A DNA stretch of 64,000 nucleotides from Rapana venosa (GCA_028751875.1 CM054135.1:60472229-60536228); one strand, 5' to 3'. Shown: positions 10,183 to 46,920, counted from the first letter of the stretch. Program-made: numbers and translations. The notes: generated from the sequence alone by a model not told the origin.

Positions 10183-10468
10183 AGGTAAGGTAAAGGTGTC
10201 CCATAACCTATAAGGTCGTACAGAAGCGAGGCATCAGAGACCTCACTCCTCTAGGGACCAGCATATTGAGGGCAGTGCCCATCTCCTCTCCCTCGCTGCT
10301 TTACCTTCCCTGACCCTGAAGAGGGCAGGTACCCATTTACAGCTGGGGGACTGAACTGAAGCGAAGGTGCACCAACGGTCACCCATCCAAGTGGTAAGCA
10401 TGCTCAATGCTGCTTAACTTGGCTGGAGGAAAGTGAGTGCTCTGACCACTGAGCTATCCTGTCCCCAC
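10183..10468 (-). mobile_element. Chimeric tRNA-like/5S-like SINE (family S2), near full length
   Basis: On the minus strand the element starts GGGGACAGGATAGCTCAGTG, a tRNA-like A-box region, without a clear B box. It continues into a 5S-rRNA-like segment (10375-10431: AAGTTAAGCAGCATTGAGCA, then CTTACCACTTGGATGGGTGA, CCG). That segment matches the middle of animal 5S rRNA, including the C-box region TTGGATGGGTGACCG. A unique body (GCTGTAAATGGGTACCTGCC) and a (CTTTAC)n-type tail follow. The 5S resemblance is from memory of 5S sequences and was not aligned by program. Confidence 0.7.
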
Positions 10469-11040
10469 AACCAATAATAAGCTACCCATAAAGTTCTCTA
10501 TTTTGAAACAATTCAAAGAAATGAAAGATAACACAAAATGTGATATGGGTGATCTTGATGATTTTCGTTGTATTTTTCTATGTCTGTACCTCATTGGATC
10601 TCATTATAATATATATATATATATATATAATATCAAAATTTTAGAGCTGAAATATAAACAACTTTTTTCTTCAACAAATAGAAAAACACTGAGATGTTTT
10701 TCATTTTATCAAAATCATTAGAAATATATAAAACATGAAATTATCTGAAATAGACAAAAAAGGTTTAAAAAATTTTTTGTTTGTTCTACAATACGTTGTT
10801 GACTTATGGTTATCAAATGTCGCATGCTGATTTCAGCTTCTTGATGTTTTGAATCAGCCTCCATATTCTTTTAGGGATGACAGGGACTAATTTTGAATTG
10901 ATTTGAATTGGCTTATCATCATGTCACAAAACAAGAAGAAAGTGTCCAAAATATATCCAACAGAATGAAGTATATCTTTGACAAAATATCTGACTTAGGC
11001 TACATTTTCTTGTCTTAAAACAGCAATAAAATGCAGTATT
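10469..11040. other. AT-rich intergenic sequence
   Basis: A short (TA)n lies at about 10607-10630. No gene or known repeat was recognised. Confidence 0.5.
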
Positions 11041-11320
11041 ACTGGCCCTAAAAAGCCTGAGCTCTCACTTGAAAGGACACTTGTCACACATACTGTGACA
11101 ATCGCATGAAAAGCAGTATCACTGGTAGTAACAAGACTGAGCTATCACTTGACAGAAGCCTTGTCATCAGTGCCATATTGCATATCACTGGTAGTAACAA
11201 GACTGAGCTATCACTTGACAGAAGCCTTGTCATCAGTGCCAGATTGCATATCACTGGTAGTAACAAGACTGAGCTATCACTTCACAGAAGCCTTGTCATC
11301 AGTGCCAGATTGTAACAATC
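11041..11320. repeat. 66-bp tandem repeat, three good copies plus one degenerate
   Basis: Units start at 11118, 11184 and 11250 (ATCACTGGTAGTAACAAGAC followed by TGAGCTATCACTTGACAGAA). They are nearly identical over 66 bp. A diverged unit (CTGAGCTCTCACTTGAAAGG) precedes them at about 11041-11117. The unit length is a multiple of three, so both strands show repeat-encoded frames; these are not genes. Confidence 0.9.
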
Positions 11321-11837
11321 ACATAGATCACTGGGAAACATGAGATCCATGGAATTACATCACCCTTCACCCCTCAATTCCCAACCAATCAAAAGTTCAA
11401 GAAAATCGCAATTGACCAGCATTTAAATCACAAACTTGCTACACATTATTTTAAGTAAAATCATACTTGTTTTCAGAGCAGAAAGCACAGTATATTCAAT
11501 ATTTCAAGAGTATACATATGAAACCAGTAAATGAAAATGGGTTAGATGACATGTTTAACAATAGTCTACTGGTCTTTGAATTGAAATCCCACCAAACTAC
11601 AACACAGAAATGGCCAAAAAGAAAACATATATATAATAAATATGCAAAATGCCAATCACTTTCTATGTGAGCTTGATTCTTGCTAAAAACAAACCAATTT
11701 TGTTTTAGATAAAGCCTTTACAATGACCACAATGAAACAATATCTGTCTAAAAAAAAACAACGAAAAATAGGCTTTCTTGAAGCCAGATAAATCATCATT
11801 ATCATGAGGAAGCTGACCTGCTGGCAAAGGGAGGAAG

Positions 11838-11935
11838 TCAGATGTTTCAAGCTAAAGGCAGGATATGTTTTAATGTGTGCACAAAATGTTCTGTATGCAT
11901 TATTACACACATGGGACCTCGGTCCTATTTGCCTC
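11838..11935 (-). mobile_element. Degenerate SINE S1 fragment
   Basis: On the plus strand it reads TTTTAATGTGTGCACAAAAT, GTTCTGTATGCATTATTACA and GGACCTCGG, matching the inverted middle of S1. Ends are unclear. Confidence 0.5.
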
Positions 11936-12099
11936 CCTTGCGGAAAGAGTTGGAGCGCAATGGTGTGTTACTAACTTGGAACACACCAACAAATCAAGCT
12001 ACATTCTGTTTCCTTGAGTGATAGTTCTGACTTCTCCAAACATACACTTTGCCATTACAGTGAAATACAGAATTCACACAGCTTCTCTCTAGAGGCCAC

Positions 12100-12620
12100 A
12101 TTACCCAGTGTTCTGTTCTGATCCATGCTCTGAAGCTCAGAGGTTGCTGCAGAGATGGGAGCTAATCTGTCTCCACTTTGCTACACATATATATGTTAAT
12201 GTGTATATGTATACCACTCTGTGTCATGGCAGATTTCTCAATGTGAAATTTAGACTGCTCTCCAGGAAGAGCGCATTGCCACAAGAGCAGCACCACCCAT
12301 TGGTTTGTTACTTGTTTACTTTCCTGTCTGCATGTTTATTTGTTTCCCTACCAGAGTGGCATTTTCCTACAGAATTTTGCCAGGGACCAGTCTTGTTGAT
12401 GTGGGAAGGGGGGGGGGGGGGGTTTACAGGTGCTGAATGTGTGTTTCATACAGGACCTTGGCTTATTGTCTCATCCAAAAGACTAGCACCCAGACAACCA
12501 CTCCAGGTCTAGTGGATGGGGTAAAAGTTCTGCAAACAAATGGGGATCAAACCCACACCTCTCGCTTTCTAGGAAGGTACAATACCTTTAGACCTCTGAT
12601 CCACTTATCATGACCCCATT
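12100..12620 (+). mobile_element. Repeat family S6, copy 1
   Basis: Shared with 47220-47530 in the order GTGAAATTTAGACTGCTC, a CAGCACCACCCATTGG-type block, CTACAGAATTTTGCC, CTTGGCTTATTGTCTCATCC and AAAGACTAGCACC. It ends in a possible tRNA-like inverted B box (GGGGATCAAACCCACACC). It is probably a SINE-like element but the ends are uncertain. A poly-G run interrupts it at about 12407-12422. Confidence 0.5.
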
Positions 12621-13679
12621 TGATTGTTCTCTGATGTAAAACAAACAATTTGAGATGTTAACCTACAATTAGTTTGACACTACATTTTTAAAGTGCGGAT
12701 GGCTTCATGCTTCTCTGACTCGGCATAACAAGAACCAAGGAAGTGAACAACTAGATAAGTCTATAACAAAACAATGTTACAATCTCTGATCCTGCCATAA
12801 CTTGTACTTTTATTTCAAATACAAATAAAACTGTGTTTATCATGCCTGTAAAAGGTTTAATGAAAACTGAAGTTCTTTTTAATACCTGAAATTTAGTTAT
12901 CTAATATCAGGTTAAAAAAATAACAGTTTTTTCATGACTTTTAAGATTACATGATAATGAAGAGCCCAAAAATGTGCTTCTTCTAAACAGTACATTACAA
13001 TCTTTGATCAATACAAAATCTTGGTATCAACTTATACCTGAACAGATTTATGGCTCAAAACAGAATCATGAAGCAGAGACTGCAGGTTACATATCTAGTC
13101 TTGGCATGTTATTGCCTGTCTTTTGTAAAGAAAAAAAAGTAAAAATAACTTATCAATCAACAAAACACTGTATATGCTTTGGCTCAGCTCTATGTACAGA
13201 CAAAATATTTTCACATCAAACCCCACATCAATCTTTTTTTTTTCTTTAGACAAAAACACAGTCCTTCCAAAGCATCTTATTTTCTCCAAATATTTTGAAA
13301 TTTCATTCCTCATCTCTAACAGATGCATCTAATTTGTTTTGATTTTTTGACACAAAAGAAGCCAAAGCAACTTGTATACAAAAAAGGCCATAGGTAATTA
13401 ACTTGAAAGTAAAACAATTATAGATGGGACATGCTCAAAGTAACTATATTCCACTAAAAATTTATTGAAATTATTTTTATACAAAAGTGTTACCCAAGTG
13501 TTTCCACATAAACATTTCACCCGGACAAGCAATTTTTTTTCATAACTGTCTCCTTTTTAGGCAATAAATTATTGTCATGAGCATTTTATAAAATATCTGT
13601 TGTGGTACAAAAAGTACAAAAGCTTGTGTGTGCTCATGCATAAATATGTGCATACACACGCATGCATGCATGTACACAC
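12621..13679. other. AT-rich intergenic sequence
   Basis: No coding exon or mobile element recognised. Confidence 0.5.
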
Positions 13680-13942
13680 ACATGGCAAAGTTAACATGCC
13701 TAAAGTTAAAAACAATAAAATAAACAAATCTACAATTAAAAAGTACAAGACTCTGTTACTTAGTATGTTTTAAAAACACATGGCAAAGTAAACAAATATT
13801 TTTTACAGTTCAGGGCACAATTAACAAGGTCAAAGTTAAAACAGCACATAAGCAAAGTGAACAAGTCATAAGTATAAAAAGCACAAAAGTCAACAAATGT
13901 ACGATAACAAAAAATAAAAAACACAGCAAAATTAAAACATCA

Positions 13943-14850
13943 TGAAGGATCAGTCAGCATTGGTGGCAGACCGATCACAAACCTCCGCTTCGCAGATGAC
14001 ACTGATGGAATAGCAGTATCAGAAAAAGAGCTTGCCAGCCTAACAGAACACCTGAATAAGGCCTCCAAAACATACGGCATGGAAATCAGTGCAGAGAAGA
14101 CCAAACTGATGACTAATAACACCAACGGCATTAGCACTGATATCAGGGTTAATGACCAGAAGCTGGAAACAGTTCAAAGCTTCAAGTACCTGGGAGCCAT
14201 TGTATCAGACCAGGGATCCAAGCCAGAAGTAGTATGCAGGACTGCACAGACAATAACAGCACTGTCAAAACTAAACACCATCTGGAGAGATAAAAATATC
14301 TCACTTATCTCCAAGATCAGACTAATGCGCTCCCTTGTCATATCCATATTTCTGTATGCCTGTGAATCATGGACCCTGACTGCAGATTTGGAGAGAAGAG
14401 TACAGGCGGTGGAGATGAGATGCTTTCGGAGACTCCTTGGCATCTTCTACAAAGACCACATAAGCAACGAAAGCGTGCATAACAGAATCCAGCAAACCAT
14501 TGGACCCTATGAGAACCTTCTAACGATCGTGACAAAGCGTAAACTTAAATGGTATGGGCATGTCACAAGATAATAATAATAATAATAATGTATGGAATTT
14601 ATATAGCGCTGAATCTTGTAAAGCAACATCCAAAGGACTTGCAAAGACAATTTTACAAGGCACTGTCCAAGGAGGAAGAAGAAGAGGCAGACCAAGGAAG
14701 AGCTGGGAGGATAACATCAGCGAATGGACAGGCCTAGAACTCAACAAAACCCTGAGAAAGGCAGAACAGAGAGAGGAATGGAGGGAACTGGTTGTTGAGT
14801 CTTTGAGGGTGCCCCCACGGTCGTCAGACTACGGGACAGATAGATAGATA
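13943..14850 (+). mobile_element. LINE-C copy 3 (RT palm to C-terminus, GATA tail)
   Basis: An open frame starts with EGSVSIGGRPITNLRFADDT (RT box C, FADD, near 14000), then EISAEKTKLMTNN, FKYLGAIVSDQG, CESWTLTADLERRVQAVEMR, KLKWYGHVTR. After a 58-bp insertion at 14572-14629 it continues GLAKTILQGTVQGG, RRRGRPRKSWEDNISEW and ends in (GATA)n. RT motif order and the GRPRxxW end indicate a non-LTR retrotransposon of RTE-like type; the clade is not certain. It is 5'-truncated within the palm domain, and apart from the insertion its frame is open. Confidence 0.9.
14572..14629 (-). mobile_element. 58-bp insertion: L2-type LINE 3' tail only
   Basis: (AAT)n, then GTATGGAATTTATATAGCGC and TGAATCTTGTAAAGCAAC interrupt LINE-C. 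The copy at 7.2 kb shows the uninterrupted site (CACAAGATCCAAAGG). Only the last ~55 bases of the LINE are present. Confidence 0.85.
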
Positions 14851-15454
14851 GTTTAAAAGCATATGGCACAATGAACAAGCTCTAAGTTAAAAAGCAGAAG
14901 GTAAAGTCATAAACTAAAAACCTTATGATACTATTACAAGATTCTTACAAAAAGCAACCAAACAAAAATCCAGACCTTGTGCAGACCCTCCCAAATGCTT
15001 TTCCAAACCCGTGCTTGGAACAAAATCCTTCCAGTCCATGTCATCAAAAAATCTCTTACAAGCTGGTTCTACATTGGAAAGCACTAGCAAGCTCCACTCA
15101 TCACAACTGGTTTGTGTAAAACTTAACGACTCTTGAGGCTTGAACACTACTGTATTGGCAAGACTGCCCTGATGAATTTCCACTGTCACGCATTTCTGCC
15201 TTTCCATGAGGCCTCTCGGAACACAGTCTCCTATATTGGATATCCAACATTGTACTCAAACTTCAAACCCATTAGGGACTGGTTCTGACCATTGCTGGAT
15301 CCTGTTTAATCAGCCAATTTCTGATAATCAAAAGCTAACGCGTTTTAAACTTTTTGCTTCACTGAAATATACAGTCACTGCCACTGCTAAAGGAAGGGAG
15401 GAAAGCATTTCTCACTGTACGCTTAGTGAGAAGGGAGCTAACTCATGTTTAGAC

Positions 15455-15550
15455 GTCATCCACAAAGCCAGAATGCAGCTACCTTAATGCTGGGAAAACA
15501 GTGGCATACACAAAATCTCACAATTATTGAAACGCAGAGCTCAAGCCAAG
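15455..15550 (-). mobile_element. SINE family S3 fragment
   Basis: The reverse complement gives CTTGGCTTGAGCTCTGCG, GTGAGATTTTGTGTATGCC and AAGGTAGCTGCATTCTGG, the S3 5' block. Confidence 0.6.
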
Positions 15551-15930
15551 GAATAAAAGAAAAAATGTTACTTTAAAAAAAAAAATCACAACAGATTCTT
15601 TTTTTCATGTTTTGGGTTAGGGTTAATTGTTCTGCAAGTTGACAGGTGAACTCTTCAACAACAACAAAGTTTTAACTGTTCAGACCCTTAAAGCAAAACA
15701 TGCTTTTCCAAGGACTTCCCATGTCTGGAATAGGCTTCTTCCATTTTTCCAGGACTTTTCTGGACTTCCAGGACTCTTTACAAATCCTGCAATTAACAAG
15801 CCCCCAGTTTTAGCACATGGCAAAGTTAACAAATCATACGTTAAAAATGCTCAATATGATTCATCTGATACACAATACGATTAACAAGCCATAAAAGAAC
15901 AATCATGTGGCACAGTTGACATATCCTTCC

Positions 15931-16790
15931 AATGCAAATAAATTTGCTAAATGGCCTAGACATAATTAGTTTCAAAACTAAATTTTAAAAACAGGTGGGG
16001 GGAAGGGGAAGAATCCTTAACAGCAACAATCAAACATAATACCAGACAAATCCTTTTGTATGGAAACTCCAGCCTGTGAGGCACATGTTAAGAAAACCCA
16101 AGACACCATGACAACATGTGTCACAGATAAAATCAGCATTGATTGCACATGCTATGTATCCTTTCAAAACACATGTACAAACACCAATGATCCTGTTCAT
16201 TTCAACAGTCTATTTCAGTACAGTAGACTATAAAAACCTACAGTAGTCTCCCAAAGAACCTACTGAAATAAATTATCACAGGCCATCTACTACTGTCTCA
16301 AAATAGCAATAGAAACAGGCAGATGCACTTCATATATAAGTGATACAACACACCCATAACATCCATAAATAATTCATTCTAATAACCTAAATTTTGTATA
16401 CTTTTTTTTTTTTAACTAAAAAAAACCTAACGATACAATCACATGAAGAGTCTGTCCAAACTTCCAGCATGCAGACATCCTTCATCAAGGCTTAAAACCA
16501 AATCAGTAGAGTGACATGGTTGGGCAAGGCTCTTGGCAAAAGATAAAGTAGAAGGCTCTCTTTGTCTAGAAAGATAATGGCTACATTTTCTTTCCCATTA
16601 TTTCTTGTTGGGAACATTGCCTGGAGTGGCTCAGCAGTCCAGACCATGCAAGGCAGTCACAGACACAGTTGTTCTGGACAAAACTGGTCACAAGATTGAC
16701 GGCCTGGTTCTGCTGTCTCTCCTTCCTGCAGCAGCTCCTGTCCTTTTTTTTTTCTTTTTTTTGAGTCTATTCACTTCTCCCCCGCAAATT
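15931..16790. other. Intergenic sequence
   Basis: AT-rich, no gene recognised. Confidence 0.5.
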
Positions 16791-16792
16791 CC

Positions 16793-17315
16793 CTAGCATA
16801 CTGCACTCCTCCACCCACTGAAATTTTCTGCAAGTGCTCCACAGCTGAAGGGGTTTATGCCAGTGGCTTTCATGCCATGTTTGCACACATCCTTGAAGCG
16901 CAGTGCTGGAAACCCTGAAGCACAGTGTCCTGCAGCCAGTTCACCAAACAGGATGTCCTTGGGAATGTGGGCATCCTTCATATGGTGCAACTTGCCGTTC
17001 CGATGGAGACAGCACTGACACAGCAAAAGGTGCAATGCTGAGGGAGACTGCCTGTTCAAGAACTGGTATGTTGGTGAATTTGTCCTACCTTGGTACTGCC
17101 TAGGATTTAATGCAGAGAGGGGAGAAGGAAATTATCCAGGCGCTTCTGGTGTCTAGCATATACAATTCGGGTTTTGCTGCCATACAGCACAGTGCTAAGA
17201 ACACGCGCTTGGATACCCCGAGTCTGGTTTCCAGCGTGAAACTGGGGTTTTTTAGCGTGGAACTCTTGTTGTCCCATACTGTCTTGACAAAAAATAAAGA
17301 AATGAAGAAATAAGA
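16793..17315 (-). mobile_element. Degenerate LINE-G fragment, end of RT ORF
   Basis: Minus-strand frames give RVLSTVLYGSKTRIVYARHQ and KRLDNF (compare the post-RT pattern LLYGSExWTxYxRxxKRL), then after frameshifts DAHIPKDILFGELAAGH and LRFKDVCKHGMKATGINP (typical LINE C-terminal tail). It differs from LINE-A, -B and -C. It lies just downstream of the stop codon of the TPR/TIR-like gene, so it may be within that gene's 3' UTR. Confidence 0.65.
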
Positions 17316-17359
17316 TGGAAAGAAAAAAAATCAATTTCTCTGAGCTTTTGTTCTCTGCC

Positions 17360-41946
<24,587 letters not shown>

Positions 41947-44300
41947 CCTGACAGCCAAATCTTCCACTTCAGGAGCAGCATCGGTGATAGAGTTCCTGAT
42001 ATTCTGTCAGATAGGGCCTACATCAACACTGGCCTGAACATACAGGGTTAAGCAGAACAAAACTCTACGTTTTCATTGCGCTTTTGTGGTGCTTCTGTCC
42101 GTCCACATACATGTAGAATAGGCCTAGGGCCTAGGACTATCTCAGAAAACAACTCTACACAATTCCCAGAATCGAAAATAGCGGTTACTCTATTGGTTCA
42201 GCTCTTGGCAGATTGCCCCGGGCCCGCCCCATTGCCCCGCATGTTTGTCTCTCCTATCAAGACTGCACTGTCTGTGGTGTTTTGGCGACGTGCTGCATAT
42301 CATGTGAGGGTGACTGTGTGTGAGTGTGTGTGTGGTGTTGAGCACCCAAAGACTGCAGTTCTCCGAAACAAACTCCTCTACAAAGAACACATTTGAAATG
42401 ACGAACTGCCTCACTTTCACTCTTTCTCGAGATTCCACATGAAAGGGAGGCAACAGACATACCCCCAGTGCTTAAAATTGTGGCAAAATAGTGTTTGCCC
42501 AAACCTTACGACAAGGTGCACAAACTGTAGAAAATAAGAATATACAGGCCCAGCTCTCAGCTCTGCACTCTTCCCTGCCATCGTGTCTATAATGAGTAGA
42601 AGCCTAATGATCAAAAATACAATAAGCTATGCATCTGTTCCACCGACACTGGCTGGATATGGAAGAAAACTGTCAAAACCTTGCAAAAAGAACCTGCTGT
42701 ACATAGTACTGTTAAACTCCCATGTACATGTACTAGGCCCTATCTAAAGGGCTAATGCTGCATATAACTAGGGTACAGATACCTTTTCGAAAGTTTCAGG
42801 GGAAGTACTGCACAAGAAACATGCATTTTGCTAGGATTTCTGGGGTGGGGTATTATACTGCCCCAGCGTTCAACGTCTTCATTTAGATTTATTTTCTCAC
42901 TCTTTTTTTATCTTTAGAAATATTGCCATCACTATGACATTGTTGTTTCCAAAACTATTCTACTGGGAAGTAACTTCCCTTTTTTTTTTTGAACTTCTGG
43001 ACAGATAGCTTCTTATAGACTGATGTTTTAACATCCTAACAAATTATTCTCACATACATGCTTAACAATAATGGGAGAGAATCAATCTGTGAAAGGTGTT
43101 CAACCATTATTCATTCAAACATTGCTTTCTTTTGAGTGATCTATATTATTCTGTTTTTGTCATGAAATGCACATACTTTAACAGATTTTTTCAGGATGTA
43201 TCTACTTTCCTATCTGTACAGTCTCAGTTTATGAAGGTTTTGACTCTGGGAATGCAGTTCCCTAGAGGGTAAAAGTGTGAGAGGGAAGAGGAGGGAGGTA
43301 GAAAGTAGCTAAGTACGTGGACATCATATTTCAGACCTTTTCACATGGTAAGGTACATCACAGTATCATGGGCAACTCTTATTTTCAATGTTGATGGAAT
43401 AGACCCAAACACATTCCAGTCTTCTTGTCCTTCCTAAGTATGAGCACTAATGTACATTGCATCATCAAAAATCTCTTTGGGAAAAGACTCTACATTGATG
43501 ACAGCGAGAAGGAAGGGAGGCAGTAAGGATGGAGGTAGAGAGGGACAGTGAAGGAGCAATATCCAGGATTTGAGGACCTTTACTAAATCTCATGTAACTG
43601 TCTAGGCTGAAAGGTAATTCCACCAAAGAGCATGGTAGGGGGGGGGGGGGGGGGGTTGTTTTTACCATGCTCTTAGGTTTTGGTTTTCAAATGTGCATGG
43701 AAAATAGAAGTATTACTTGCTGTTTCTAGTTAAAGGTTCTAGAAAAGACTACTCATCGCTGAATATCTTGAAGTTGAAGCCGTTCCTTTGATAATGTTGG
43801 TGGCTGGTTGGGTTTACTGCTAAATTGAGTTTGAACTCACCTGCCCAGTGTCATGCTTTCTTTGAAAATGTCACTGTTGGGGCCAGACTACCCCATTTGT
43901 CTACAGTCAAGTGTCCCACTGCAGGGTGTGGAGCATATTAGTTTGGTCTTTTTTTTATATTGCTCACTTTTGATTCTACATTTAGGACCCAATCACTTAA
44001 ATAGTCAGAACACATATAAAGGAAACCTGGAAGGAAAAAATGAAATACACCTTGCTAAAAAACATTCCTGATCCAGACAAAGAGAAAATATTGTCAAACA
44101 TTTACTGGATGATTGAGTCACATATCTGTTAAGTTACATAATCCTTTGTGGTGTACCATCCTTTTTTTTTTTAGGTGGGGGTGGAGAAAAAAGGTCAGCT
44201 TTCATCAATATTCATTTAAAAAAAAAATTTTTTTAAAAGACAAATTGAAGTGGGCAGTACACAAAGTTTTAGGTATTACAGTATACAATCTCTCATGGAC
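41947..44300. other. Upstream region of the TPR/TIR-like gene; unassigned
   Basis: It includes a short GC-richer part (42100-42600) that could hold a promoter or 5' UTR, then AT-rich unique DNA, and poly-G at about 43637-43656. No TATA box or further coding exon could be justified. Confidence 0.35.
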
Positions 44301-44304
44301 AGCC

Positions 44305-44560
44305 AAAAGGTGAATGGGTTTTTAACATGTATGCATGTTCTGCATGCATTCACACTTGGGGCCTTGGTTTAGAGTTTTATCCAAAGGACTTTTGGGGGAG
44401 TCTAATCTGAAGGACTTTTGTGACAGTGGAGTCAGTACTAATGTTAACTCCATGGTAACATTCCCAAAAAACAGGCACCTCTGTGGTGACTTGATCCCAG
44501 ACCATCAGATCATGAGCACAAGGCTCTGACCACTAAGCTTTTCTGCCCCCTGCTGGTCAT
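44305..44560 (-). mobile_element. SINE S1, diverged
   Basis: Inverted S1 order: ATGTTCTGCATGCATTCACA, GGGCCTTGGTTTAGAG, a GGACTTTTGGGGGAG block, duplicated in part, AATGTTAACTCC, and an inverted head CTCTGACCACTAAGCTTTTC. No intact B box. Confidence 0.65.
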
Positions 44561-45883
44561 CAATCAATAATAAATTAATTGCTCTACACTCTTTGACACT
44601 GCCAGTGTAAATACTTTGAAATCTCTTGTCAGCAACTAAAAATGAGTGCTCAAGATAGATCTAAGATCCTCAAGTTTACTTGAATCTGACTGCACAAATG
44701 TTCATCCATTGAAAGTTTTGGTATGGGTCACTGAATTTTTGTTGAAATCTGGGGATACAAATGGAATTTTGACCTTAAGGTTGGAGTACACCCAGACAAG
44801 ATTTTGTGCATGAACATTCCTTTATTTTGTAGCAAACAAGAATTGCATGATCAATTTTAGTATGTGTGCAAATAATCAGCCAGGATGTCTGCCGGGATTG
44901 CTTTTTAAACGGTGGTTTCATTATGTCTCTGGATGTGATGTCTAAACACACCAGTATGTATGTGTTTAATTATTTCATGTCTTCATTCTCCATTCTTACT
45001 GGCATGTGGTGAATCTTTTTCTTCTTCAAAAAGGGTTAAATGGTTTAACCCTCTTGCATTTGGATTTTCTAAGGCAAAACTTTTCCTAGTTTTCAGATCC
45101 TTTTTACTTAATTTAACCTCAAAATGGTAAGTTTGAATGTAAGTGGTGTCAGCATCTCAAAACTTTACTGGAAGTTAACTGGACCATGATAAGAAATCAC
45201 CACCAACTTTTACAGTTTTTCCATAGATGACCATGACATCAGCTTGTGATGGAAATGCACTGTTGTGTGCCCCTGTCTGCTCCCATTGAGGACTCTAGTG
45301 TGCTGTTGATGTCCCGAGTACTGCTATCTGCTCATATTACAAATTTTTTAATGCAAGAGGGTTACTGTGCAAGCAACATTGCATATCCACAGAAAAGGGA
45401 GGGAAATTGGAGTCTACACAAGTGTTGGCTCTAAAGCTAAGGAGAGTCTCTTCCAACCTGGCTGCTGTGAATGGAATTTAGACTTGTGATCCTTGGATTA
45501 AAAATGTCAAATGCTTTGCAAAGATCTTCCACTCCCCTGGATCAGGAGTGAACTCAGTAGTCACATCTCCACACCACATTAATGTGGGCTATGGGATTAG
45601 GATGTGGGGAAGGGTGTACAGGTGTGGATGACCAGCACAATAACAAAACTAGTTCTTGGCATCCTCTACCAAGAGGGGTTGTAGACTACACTAGTCATGA
45701 GATGCTCTGCAGTTGGAATGTGTTGGCAGAGATCGGCAGGCAGACTTACTGCAGTCACAAGCACAAGAGAAGACGGCATTACATATCCCACCCAATATAG
45801 GACACACAGCCGAAGTGTCAAATGTTCTATCCACTCAGGCAACTGTCATTGGCGGTATGGGTGGTGTCCTGCACGCTAGACAC
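44561..45883. other. Intergenic sequence
   Basis: Unique DNA without a supported gene. Several 60-90 codon frames show no splice context or recognisable motif. Confidence 0.5.
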
Positions 45884-46225
45884 GGGGGACAGGATAGCCT
45901 AGTGGTCAGAACATGGCGCTCGCAATCTGACGACCCAGGTTCAATTCCCCTTCAAGGGGATATTTTCCCCTGGAGTTAACATCAGTGCAGACTCCACTCT
46001 CCCCAAAAGTCCTTCGGATGAAACTATAAACCAAGGCCCTGTGTGAGAACGCACGCAGAACATCTTGCGCACACGTTAAATCCTGTTCCGCTTTTTGTAA
46101 GAGTAGGCCATTGTGTACCGGTGGAAGAGATGACAGAATTGACAAAACCGCCTACACACGGGGACTGGATGTAAAAAAAGCACATGAGTGCTTATTTCAT
46201 TATCCTCGATATAAAAGGATAAAAA
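45884..46225 (+). mobile_element. SINE S1, full length, well preserved
   Basis: Head GGGGGACAGGATAGCCTAGT, A-box-like TAGCCTAGTGG, B-box-like GGTTCAATTCCCC, body CTGGAGTTAACATCAGTGCA, AACATCTTGCGCACACGTTA, tail CGGGGACTGGATGTAAAA and AAAAGGATAAA. It is the best reference copy in the window. Confidence 0.9.
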
Positions 46226-46614
46226 ATAAAAATAAATGAAAATAAATAGATCATAGATGTCTAGCACATCATGTTAGATCAAGAACCATTTCAATACATT
46301 TTATCATATTGTATGGCTAGTAGCTTCATGCACCCCTTACATTTATAACTGGTCTCTTGTGGACTGCTGGCTATGTGCTGTGGTTATGGTTACATATAAT
46401 AGGCAAATCTAGGTAGGTAGAGGAGGAATAGTAACACCCAGAGGGTGTAGAATGTAAGCAAGAAGGAAAAAAGAGCAACAGAGATCATAGGTGCACATAT
46501 AAATATTTATGCTATCCTACAGTGTAATGGTTTGGAAGATATGGTTGGTATGGTAATGTGTGATATGACATGGCATTATTTGGCATGGAATGGTAAGGTA
46601 GGGTAGAGTATATA

Positions 46615-46920
46615 AGATTTTACGGTTTGAGCCACCACCAAGATGCCTGTTGAAAGGGGTTTATTCCCTGGAGTTAACATCAGTGCCGACTCCACTGTCC
46701 CCTTTGGATGAGACTATAAACCAAGGTCCTGTGTGTGAATGCATGCAGAACATCTTGTGCACACATTAAAGCCTGTTCCACCTTTTGGAAGAATAATCCA
46801 TTTGTGCTAGTGGGAATGGATGACAAAATTTAAAAACTGCATGTGCACAGGGACTGGATACATACAAAAGAACTTTAGTGCTTATTCCATCATCCTTGCA
46901 ATTAAAAAGAAAAACAGAAA
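46615..46920 (+). mobile_element. SINE S1, diverged
   Basis: CCTGGAGTTAACATCAGTGC, GCAGAACATCTTGTGCACAC, CACAGGGACTGGATACAT and TTAGTGCTTATTCCATCATC. The head is degraded. Confidence 0.7.

Larger units (their letters stand above)
13680..15930. repeat. Degenerate ~35-bp tandem array, interrupted by LINE-C
   Basis: Variants of GCACATGGCAAAGTTAACAA followed by GTCATAAGTTAAAAA recur at 13680-13940, 14850-14925 and 15815-15915. LINE-C copy 3 sits inside the array. The units are diverged, so this is an old minisatellite. Confidence 0.55.

Noticed and set aside
10375..10431. Possible 5S rRNA gene
   Set aside because: Only the middle third resembles 5S, it is fused to other sequence, and the same join recurs in a second copy; it is a SINE.
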